Assembly: GCA_902796535.1 (NCBI GenBank) | Contig: CADBPL010000174.1 | Span: 1 to 11,891, forward strand | Direction of reading: 5' to 3' | Length of the DNA stretch: 11,891 bases | Source: Oscillospiraceae bacterium | Lineage (GTDB): Bacteria > Bacillota > Clostridia > Oscillospirales > Acutalibacteraceae | Shown: one piece after another, positions 6,382-11,891 of the stretch | How the letters are laid out: every line of letters starts with the position of its first letter | Numbering within the stretch: the first letter of the stretch is position 1 | Notes under the pieces: generated by a model | What the model was told of the DNA's origin: nothing | Databases searched by the model: none | Seen by the model: the letters and a program-made list of their open reading frames with translations, nothing else | Made by a program: the position numbers and the translations under genes

Positions 6382-7815
6382 TTATTTGTTGAGCAGGTTC
6401 CGAACGATCTCCCGCTCGTCATAATGGATCTTGCCCGTGTTCAGGATCTGATACGTTTCGTGCCCTTTTCCGGCGAGCAGAACAATATCGTCCTTTTCGG
6501 CCTCGTTCAGGGCGAATTCAATGGCTGCCGTGCGGTCGGTGATCTTCACAACCGGGATCTTGGCGTTGGCCGTGCCGGCCGCCACTTCGCGCACGATCGC
6601 ATCCGGATCTTCCGTGCGGGGATTATCGGACGTGATGATGACAAAGTCAGACAGATCCGACGCGATTTTGCCCATCTTCGGGCGTTTTGTGCGATCACGG
6701 TCGCCGCCGCAGCCGAACACGGTGATCACGCGCGCCCGGGCGATTTTGCGCAGCGCCGCCAGAATGTTTTCCAGCCCGTCCGGGGAATGGGCATAATCGA
6801 TGATCACGGTGTAATCGGTTTGGGTGGGAACCACCTCAATGCGCCCCGGCACGCCATGAGCCTCGCCCAGCGCCTCGGCCACCTGCTTGAGCGGTACGCC
6901 GAGCAGGACGGCGCAAATGGCCGCGCCCATGGAATTATAGACCGTAAAGCCGCCCGGGATCTGCAGGCGGATGCGCTCGATCTGGCCGATGCCGACCAAA
7001 AAGTAATCCACGCCGTCGGCCTTATACGTGATGTTTTTGGCGGAATAATCCGCATAATCGTTTAAAGCGGAAAAGGTCACGACTCTGCAGTCGGTTCCCT
7101 CAACCATGGCGGTATGCGCCGCATCGTCCGCATTGACAACGGCGGTATCGCACATGGTAAACAGCTTATGCTTGGCGGCAATATAGTTTTCAAAGCTACC
7201 GTGATAATCCAGATGATCCTGCGTCAGGTTCGTGAAAACGGCGATAGTGAAATGCAGCCCGTAGACCCGTTCCTGCGCCAGAGCCTGCGACGAGACCTCC
7301 ATCACGCAGTATTCGCAGCCCGCCTGAACCATTTCGGCAAACAGCCGCTGCAATTCAAACGGATCGGGCGTGGTGAGGTTGGCCGGGTATTCCACGCTGC
7401 CAACCATATTCCTGACCGTGCCGATCAGGCCGGTTTTGTGCCCGGCCTGTTCGAGGATATCCTTGAGCAAAAAGCAGCTCGTCGTTTTGCCGTTCGTTCC
7501 CGTCACGCCGATCAGGCTCAGCTGCCGCGCCGGATTGCCGAAAAACGCGGCGCACAGCAGCGACAGCGCAGCTCTTGTGTTAGGTACGATCAGCTGGCTG
7601 TGACAGCCGACGTCATGCTCGCACACGATCAGCACGGCGCCGTCCTCCTGCGCCTGCCGCGCGGCGGAATGACCGTCAAAATGCGCGCCGGCAATGCAGA
7701 CAAAAACGCTGCCCGGCTGCACTTTTCTGGAATCGTCCGTGATCAGGCTCACTTCCGCCTCGGCGGCTCCGTCCGCCGAAAAGCCTGCGGATAAAAGCAA
7801 TTCAGTGATTTTCAT
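6382..7815 (-). CDS. murE: UDP-MurNAc-tripeptide synthetase MurE, predicted meso-diaminopimelate adding
   Basis: MurE is the cytoplasmic ATP-dependent ligase that adds the third stem-peptide residue to UDP-MurNAc-L-Ala-D-Glu. The 477-residue protein has the three Mur ligase domains. Key sites are TDDSR near residue 26, the P-loop GTNGKTT at 106-112, TTPDP at 148-152, the likely carbamylated lysine K215 in AAKHKLF, YAHSPDGLENIL from about 341, and AGKGHE near 448. DNPR at 397-400 is the motif of meso-DAP enzymes; L-Lys enzymes such as that of Staphylococcus have DNPA. The start is the ATG at 7815, with GAGGGG 7 nt upstream and 16 nt after the PBP stop codon. The open frame to 7857 would overlap the PBP gene and lacks a ribosome site. 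It is the only Mur ligase in the window. Confidence 0.96.
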   Translation of the reverse strand: MKITELLLSAGFSADGAAEAEVSLITDDSRKVQPGSVFVCIAGAHFDGHSAARQAQEDGAVLIVCEHDVGCHSQLIVPNTRAALSLLCAAFFGNPARQLSLIGVTGTNGKTTSCFLLKDILEQAGHKTGLIGTVRNMVGSVEYPANLTTPDPFELQRLFAEMVQAGCEYCVMEVSSQALAQERVYGLHFTIAVFTNLTQDHLDYHGSFENYIAAKHKLFTMCDTAVVNADDAAHTAMVEGTDCRVVTFSALNDYADYSAKNITYKADGVDYFLVGIGQIERIRLQIPGGFTVYNSMGAAICAVLLGVPLKQVAEALGEAHGVPGRIEVVPTQTDYTVIIDYAHSPDGLENILAALRKIARARVITVFGCGGDRDRTKRPKMGKIASDLSDFVIITSDNPRTEDPDAIVREVAAGTANAKIPVVKITDRTAAIEFALNEAEKDDIVLLAGKGHETYQILNTGKIHYDEREIVRNLLNK

Positions 7816-7831
7816 TCTGTTACCCCTCTGA

Positions 7832-10105
7832 TCATCCGTAAATGGAGTCGGACACACCTGAGAACGATTTGAACGACACAGTGATCACGGTGCCGTATTT
7901 CACAACCGACTCCTTGGCAATATCCTGATTGTATGACAGAATATCGGACCCCGTAAAAGCATTGCCCGCTATTTTCAGGTTCAACCCGTAGCTGTTCGCC
8001 GTTTTCTGCGCGACGCTCAGGCGCATACCGGTCAGATCCGGCACTTCAACCGTCTCCTCCGCGCGGTCGTCTGTGTAAAGGATGATCACGCCCTTGCTCG
8101 GCATCACCTGACCGTAGGCCGGCACCTGCTTGACCACGCGGTCGCCCGTGCCGATGACCCTGACGGAGAATTCCTTCTGCTTCGCGGCTTCTCTGGCCTC
8201 GCTGACGGTTTTGCTGATCAGGGAGGGCGTGGAAACCTCAACCATTTTATTTTCTTTATCGGAGTATTCCGGCTCAATGCTCATGTAATTCATAATGCCT
8301 TCCACGAGCGCTGCCGCGACCGGCGCGGCAAGCTGACCGCCGTTGATCTGGCCGACCGGCTCGTCGACCGCGATCAGAATGGCGATCTGCGGATCGTCAC
8401 CCGGCGCAACGCAGGCAAACGATGCGATATACTTGCCGTTGCCCGCGCCGATCTTCTGCGAGGTACCGGTTTTGCCGGCAACATGATAACCCGCCACGTT
8501 GGCGTTGCGGCCGGTACCGTCGCTGACGACGGCCTCCATCATATCAAGCACCTGACGCGCGGTTTTTTCGGAAACGACCTGACGCCTGACCAGAGGCTGG
8601 GTCTCGTCGATCACGTTGCCTTCACTGTCGAGCTTTTTGGCCACAACATAGGGGCGCATGAGCTTGCCGCCGTTGGCGATGGCCGCAATGGCGGTGATCA
8701 TCTGGATCGGGCTGACCTGGAAGGTCTGACCGAACGAACAGCTCGAAAGCTGTGAAATACCTAAGTTTTCACGGCTGTGGTAGGTCGCGCCCGCGCGCGG
8801 CACCGCTTCACCCGACAGGTCGATGCCTGTCGGCTCCGTGAAGCCAAAGGACTCAAAATAACGGAAAAACTTTTCGCTGCCGAGTCGCTGGCCGATGGTG
8901 ATAAAGAACGGGTTGCAGGAATTCATCAGGCCCTTCTGGAGCGTCTGCGTGCCGTGCCCGCGGTGGTTGTGGCAGCGGATGTAGTTGTCGGCAACCTGGA
9001 TTCCGCCGCCGCAGGTGTAGGTCGTTTTTTCATTGACCGTTCCCTCTTCCAGCGCGGCGGCCAGCGTGATGACCTTGAAAACCGAGCCGGGCTCATACGT
9101 GTCGCTGATGGTGCGGTTGCGCCACTGAGCCTGACGGGCGTTGCTGACCGCCTGATTCTTTTCGGCGGGATCGGTGATCTCGTCGATCTTTTTCAAAACG
9201 TCCTCATCTAAAATCGTATACGGGTCATTCAGGTCATAGTCGGGCTGATTGGACATGGCAAGAATCGCGCCGGTTTTCACATCCATGACCAAACCGTAAG
9301 CTGCATAGGCCTGACTGCTGGTATACACCTTGGACAGTTCCCTTTCGAGCATACTCTGGATAGCTTCGTCGATGGTCAGCACAAGGCTGCTCCCCTGCTT
9401 TGCCTCATAAGAGGCGGTGTATTCGATCGGCATGCTGCCCATCGCGCCGTTTTTGGCGGAAATGACGCGGCCCGGAATGCCCATCAGGTCGCTGTCATAC
9501 TCGTGCTCCAGCCCCTCCACGCCCGCGTCATCCGTGCCGGTGAAGCCGATGATGGTGGAGGCAAGCGATTTGAAGGGGTAATAACGCTTGGTATCCGGCT
9601 CGATGCCGATGCAGTCGTAGAGCTTGTTTTCGGCAACAAACGCGCTGACCTGCTGTTTTTCCTCCAGCGTCACTTCGCTTTTGATTTTCTGATAGCCGCT
9701 TTCGCTCTTGGCGGCCTTTTTCAAAATCTCCTCCTTGTCGACGTTCAGGCGTTTGGACAACCCGTCCGCCACAAGCTCGCGGCGCGTTTGCAGCGCGGCG
9801 TCCGCTTCTTCGCCGGAGAGCTTGGAGATCTTTTCGTTTTTGATGTTGGACGGGTCAATAAACACCTTCCATGCCGTCGCACTCTGCGCCAAAGGCCGCA
9901 TATTGCGGTCGTAAATCGTGCCGCGCAGCGCCTGAATGCTGCTGTCGCCCAGCTGCTGAGATTCCGCCTTGGCGCGGTACATTTCGCCATCGACGAGCTG
10001 CAGCTTGGCAAGGCGCACCATCCCCGTTCCGAAGCCGAGAATAATCAGAACGGAAAGAACGCCCAAGGCCCTTTTATACATCATTTTTGACGGTTTCAGC
10101 GCCAC
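7832..10105 (-). CDS. Class B penicillin-binding protein with two PASTA domains (SpoVD / PBP2B type transpeptidase)
   Basis: This 757-residue protein is a bitopic D,D-transpeptidase that cross-links septal or spore-cortex peptidoglycan with its SEDS partner. A short cytoplasmic tail leads into one membrane helix at about 11-33. The PBP dimerisation (pedestal) domain begins around RGTIYDR (61-67). The transpeptidase domain has SVFK (catalytic S341, K344), SCN at 396-398 and KTGT at 545-548. Two C-terminal PASTA repeats lie at about 621-680 and 684-747, the second starting VEVPDLTGM. The start is GTG at 10105, with AAAGGAGGG 6 nt upstream. Bacillus has pbpB (division) and spoVD (sporulation) side by side here; this window has only one. 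Two PASTA repeats resemble PBP2B, while the position next to murE resembles SpoVD, so I leave the symbol blank. murE follows after 16 nt. Confidence 0.93.
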   Translation of the reverse strand: MALKPSKMMYKRALGVLSVLIILGFGTGMVRLAKLQLVDGEMYRAKAESQQLGDSSIQALRGTIYDRNMRPLAQSATAWKVFIDPSNIKNEKISKLSGEEADAALQTRRELVADGLSKRLNVDKEEILKKAAKSESGYQKIKSEVTLEEKQQVSAFVAENKLYDCIGIEPDTKRYYPFKSLASTIIGFTGTDDAGVEGLEHEYDSDLMGIPGRVISAKNGAMGSMPIEYTASYEAKQGSSLVLTIDEAIQSMLERELSKVYTSSQAYAAYGLVMDVKTGAILAMSNQPDYDLNDPYTILDEDVLKKIDEITDPAEKNQAVSNARQAQWRNRTISDTYEPGSVFKVITLAAALEEGTVNEKTTYTCGGGIQVADNYIRCHNHRGHGTQTLQKGLMNSCNPFFITIGQRLGSEKFFRYFESFGFTEPTGIDLSGEAVPRAGATYHSRENLGISQLSSCSFGQTFQVSPIQMITAIAAIANGGKLMRPYVVAKKLDSEGNVIDETQPLVRRQVVSEKTARQVLDMMEAVVSDGTGRNANVAGYHVAGKTGTSQKIGAGNGKYIASFACVAPGDDPQIAILIAVDEPVGQINGGQLAAPVAAALVEGIMNYMSIEPEYSDKENKMVEVSTPSLISKTVSEAREAAKQKEFSVRVIGTGDRVVKQVPAYGQVMPSKGVIILYTDDRAEETVEVPDLTGMRLSVAQKTANSYGLNLKIAGNAFTGSDILSYNQDIAKESVVKYGTVITVSFKSFSGVSDSIYG

Positions 10106-10111
10106 CGATAG

Positions 10112-10120
10112 CCCTCCTTT
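10112..10120 (-). promoter_or_regulatory. Strong ribosome binding site supporting the GTG start of the PBP
   Basis: AAAGGAGGG on the minus strand ends 6 nt before the GTG at 10105-10103. It is the best Shine-Dalgarno in the window and justifies the non-ATG start. Confidence 0.8.
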
Positions 10121-10153
10121 GACAGTGCGAAGCGGTTACGGAATAGACAAAAC

Positions 10154-10186
10154 AACGGAAGTTCGGCAAAAAGGCCGACTTCCGTT
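10154..10186 (-). promoter_or_regulatory. Long stem-loop in the ftsL-PBP spacer, possible attenuator
   Basis: On the minus strand AACGGAAGT-CGGC (10186-10174) pairs with GCCG-A-ACTTCCGTT (10167-10154): 13 base pairs with one bulged A and a 6-nt CTTTTT loop. It is followed by GTTTTGTC, a poor U-tract, so it may be a weak or partial terminator, or an RNA processing or stability element. It lies 48 nt before the PBP start. Confidence 0.55.
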
Positions 10187-10187
10187 C

Positions 10188-10216
10188 CTGCGAAACAGAT
10201 TCTGCCCCGTTCGCAG
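10188..10216 (-). promoter_or_regulatory. Second stem-loop in the ftsL-PBP spacer
   Basis: CTGCGAA (10216-10210) pairs with TTCGCAG (10194-10188) over 7 bp around a 15-nt loop, which holds a tiny CAG/CTG helix. It stands one base upstream of the longer hairpin, so the two could stack. Another copy of TTCGCA close to the PBP ribosome site could compete for the 5' arm. This is weaker evidence than the neighbouring hairpin. Confidence 0.3.
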
Positions 10217-10257
10217 TTCTCTGACATTATTCTATTGAACCGCTCAGACAGATATGA

Positions 10258-10710
10258 TTACTGCGCGTTAATAATCTCATTGCTGTTTTCAATGTTAAAA
10301 TAGTGTACCTGATAGCGGTCTCTTTTGACCATGCCGAGCACGTTTTCCGCATAATTCTGCACGTTCTCCAACGAAATCTTCGACTTGAGCTCCATGTCGA
10401 GCCTGGTGTTTTCGCTCTTCACCTCGTTGAGCTCCATTGTCATTTCGACGATTTTGCTGTTCAGCTCGTTGACCTTGATGCGGCTGAAGATGTTCGGCGC
10501 GATCAGAGCGACGCACAGAATGGCCACGACCGCAAATTCGACCACCTTGAGCATGGAAGCTCTGCGCTCAGCGGCAAGCTTTGCCTGCGTTCTGCGCGCG
10601 GCCTGACCCGGTTTGACCAGCCTCGGGCCCTGTGTGGAAGCAGGTTTTCTTTTTCGAGCCGGTTCAAACATACTCAGGTTATAGGCGGTGCTGTTCTGAT
10701 AAGAAGCCAT
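10258..10710 (-). CDS. ftsL: FtsL-like septum formation protein
   Basis: This small 150-residue bitopic protein has a basic cytoplasmic tail (about 1-55), one membrane helix at about 56-78, and an extracytoplasmic coiled coil with heptad spacing at about 78-112. A short C-terminal region contains ENVLGMVKRDRYQVHYF. This layout and the position between rsmH and the PBP gene are those of FtsL, which bridges FtsQ/DivIB and the FtsW-PBP pair. FtsL sequences diverge strongly, so the call rests on topology and context more than on motifs; DivIC-like proteins share the design. The ATG at 10710 follows GGGGTGAT, which matches the anti-Shine-Dalgarno well. The frame extends to a TTG at 10728 overlapping rsmH, which I reject. 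It starts 14 nt after rsmH and is followed by the 152-nt spacer. Confidence 0.85.
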   Translation of the reverse strand: MASYQNSTAYNLSMFEPARKRKPASTQGPRLVKPGQAARRTQAKLAAERRASMLKVVEFAVVAILCVALIAPNIFSRIKVNELNSKIVEMTMELNEVKSENTRLDMELKSKISLENVQNYAENVLGMVKRDRYQVHYFNIENSNEIINAQ

Positions 10711-10724
10711 GGTAATCACCCCGA

Positions 10725-11657
10725 TCAATACTTGATTTTTTCAATGGCGCGCAGCTTGGCGCTGCGGCTGCGCTGGTTTTCGGCCAGCTCCTGCTCCCCT
10801 GCTGTTTTGGGCTTGAAACAAAGCCTTCCCTGCGGCTTTTTGCCGCAGACACAGACGGGGAAATCTGGGGGGCAGGTGCAACCAACCGTAAAAGAAGCGA
10901 ACGTGTTTTTCACGATCCTGTCTTCAAGCGAATGGAAACTGATGATTGCAAGCCTGCCACCCGGTTTCAGCGAATGGAACATATATCGAATCGCCGTGGG
11001 AAGTTCGGCGAGTTCTCCGTTGACTTCGATGCGAAGGGCCTGAAAGGTTTTGCGCGCGGGATGCCCGCCCCGTCTGGCAGCGGCCGGGTAAGCGGCGCTG
11101 ACGAGTTCGGCAAGCTGCAGGGTGGTCAGAATGGGGGCGTTTTGCCGCTCCCTGACGATCGCAGCCGCGATGCGCGGGGCGAATTTTTCTTCGCCGTATT
11201 CATAGAGGATCTTTCTTAATGCGTCTTCCGGCAGCGTGTTCACCAGTTCGGCGGCGCTGACGCCGGTTTTGCTCATGCGCATATCCAGCGGCGCATCCTG
11301 ATGAAAGGAAAAGCCGCGTGAGGCTTCGTCCAGCTGATAGGAGCTGACGCCGAGATCCGCCAGGATCGAATCGACCGCCGGAATAGCCAGCGAAGACAAA
11401 ACAGCGGCGATGCTGCCGTAGTTTTCGTGCACGACCGTGACACGCTTGTCCGCGCCGAAGCGAGCCTGCAAAACAGCGATCGCATCCGGGTCGCGGTCAA
11501 AGCAAATGAGCCTGCCCTTTTCAGAAAGGCGTTCCAGCACCGCGGCGCTGTGGCCGCCGCCGCCCGCCGTGCAATCCACCGTAACGCCGTCCGGGTTGAT
11601 GTTCAGCGCGTCGATCGTTTCGTGGAACAAAACGGGCACATGGTTGAACGCCGTCAT
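10725..11657 (-). CDS. rsmH: 16S rRNA (cytosine(1402)-N(4))-methyltransferase RsmH (MraW)
   Basis: RsmH is a SAM-dependent methyltransferase that N4-methylates C1402 in the decoding centre of 16S rRNA. With 310 residues it has normal length. Family features are HVPVLFHETI at the N-terminus, the SAM loop DCTAGGGGHS at 28-37, DLGVSSYQLD at 101-110, GFSFHQDAPLDMRM at 115-128, and ISFHSLEDRIVK at 239-250. A cysteine-rich stretch (C260, C262, C269, C271, with C280 near by) is typical of the Bacillota form. I start at the ATG at 11657, with GGAG 6 nt upstream. An in-frame ATG four codons earlier (11669) lacks a good ribosome site and lies 3 nt after mraZ. ftsL begins 14 nt after its stop, so translation is probably coupled. 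Confidence 0.96.
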   Translation of the reverse strand: MTAFNHVPVLFHETIDALNINPDGVTVDCTAGGGGHSAAVLERLSEKGRLICFDRDPDAIAVLQARFGADKRVTVVHENYGSIAAVLSSLAIPAVDSILADLGVSSYQLDEASRGFSFHQDAPLDMRMSKTGVSAAELVNTLPEDALRKILYEYGEEKFAPRIAAAIVRERQNAPILTTLQLAELVSAAYPAAARRGGHPARKTFQALRIEVNGELAELPTAIRYMFHSLKPGGRLAIISFHSLEDRIVKNTFASFTVGCTCPPDFPVCVCGKKPQGRLCFKPKTAGEQELAENQRSRSAKLRAIEKIKY

Positions 11658-11663
11658 ACCGTT

Positions 11664-11667
11664 CTCC
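11664..11667 (-). promoter_or_regulatory. Ribosome binding site choosing the second ATG of rsmH
   Basis: GGAG on the minus strand lies 6 nt before the ATG at 11657-11655. It sits between the two possible rsmH start codons and favours the shorter protein. Confidence 0.55.
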
Positions 11668-11672
11668 ATCGT

Positions 11673-11891
11673 TTAAAAGTTCAGCTTCGGCGTTCCGACC
11701 GCCGCCCCGTTCAGACTCTCCTGCTCGATGCGTTCAAAGGTGGCCGGATCCCATATTTCAAGGCGCTTCATGTTACCGATGATCATTGCTTCGTCGTTCA
11801 GCCCGGCATAGGCGCACATTTGCGGGCTGATGGTGATGCGGCCCTGGCTGTCCATCGTAACGTCTTCGGAATAGCGGTAGAGGTTTCTGCG
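11673..11891 (-). CDS. mraZ: Transcriptional regulator MraZ, C-terminal half (cut by right edge)
   Basis: The last 72 residues are present, with no start codon inside the window. They hold the second SpoVT/AbrB-like half of MraZ: an N-terminal segment RRNLYRYSEDVTMDSQGRI, matching the conserved D-x-QGR turn, then a strand with AMIIGNMKRLEIWD. MraZ is a ring-forming DNA-binding protein that acts on the promoter of its own dcw operon, upstream and outside this window. The internal ATG at 11855 is inside the domain and is not the start. rsmH begins 15 nt after the stop codon, so mraZ leads the operon as usual. Confidence 0.88.
   Translation of the reverse strand, partial: RRNLYRYSEDVTMDSQGRITISPQMCAYAGLNDEAMIIGNMKRLEIWDPATFERIEQESLNGAAVGTPKLNF

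Noticed and set aside
6046..7065. Long plus-strand open frames opposite mraY and murE (also 5275-6009, 7114-7794, 10303-11043)
   Set aside because: All are antisense to well-identified genes, with biased compositions and no recognisable family.
7816..7857. Longer murE from GTG at 7857, overlapping the PBP gene
   Set aside because: There is no ribosome site before it, while GAGGGG sits 7 nt before the ATG at 7815. The added residues do not resemble MurE.
10131..10244. A 7-bp match (AGCGGTT/AACCGCT) that could close a multi-branch, riboswitch-like fold around both spacer hairpins
   Set aside because: A 7-bp pairing somewhere in about 150 nt is expected by chance close to once, and I recognise no known riboswitch core.
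1..11891. Search for tRNA, rRNA, CRISPR arrays, insertion sequences, attachment sites or prophage genes
   Set aside because: No such structure was seen; the genes are packed, collinear and of uniform style, with no sign of recent transfer.

Overview
The window carries most of a division and cell wall (dcw) gene cluster. Every gene I can support lies on the minus strand, so the cluster reads from the right end to the left. In transcription order: mraZ (3' end only, cut by the right edge), rsmH, an ftsL-like gene, a class B penicillin-binding protein with two PASTA domains (spoVD/pbpB type), murE, mraY, ftsW/spoVE, murG, murA and ftsQ/divIB. A strong intrinsic terminator follows ftsQ. Beyond it, running off the left edge, is the start of an unrelated gene for a glycerophosphodiester phosphodiesterase family protein.

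The gene order, the PASTA-bearing PBP, the DivIB-type FtsQ with a POTRA domain, and Shine-Dalgarno sequences before nearly every gene point to a Bacillota organism, most likely class Clostridia. The DNA is GC-rich by eye, which would fit an Oscillospirales/Ruminococcaceae-like member; that placement is inference. MurE has the DNPR motif of meso-diaminopimelate-adding enzymes, so the peptidoglycan is probably meso-DAP type.

Layout: 1-282 phosphodiesterase (5' part); 328-371 terminator; 386-1561 ftsQ; 1604-2866 murA; 2915-4039 murG; 4094-5251 ftsW/spoVE; 5293-6324 mraY; 6382-7815 murE; 7832-10105 PBP; 10106-10257 the only sizeable gap (152 nt), with a strong stem-loop; 10258-10710 ftsL; 10725-11657 rsmH; 11673-11891 mraZ 3' end. 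No stretch over 300 bases lacks a gene.

The genes cover linked steps. MurA commits UDP-GlcNAc to the pathway and MurE adds the third stem residue. MraY and MurG make lipid I and lipid II. FtsW polymerises glycan and the class B PBP cross-links it at the septum, with FtsL and FtsQ as bitopic regulators. RsmH and MraZ are the usual leading genes of the cluster. murD, murF, murC, murB, ftsA and ftsZ are absent here.

This is a conventional core locus, and I see no new multi-gene system. The points worth a second look are small: inverted repeats in every gap from murE to ftsQ, one of which would pair the murA ribosome binding site; a structured ftsL-PBP spacer; a long Gln/Arg/Pro-rich cytoplasmic tail on FtsQ; the missing murD; and a variant active-site signature in the phosphodiesterase.
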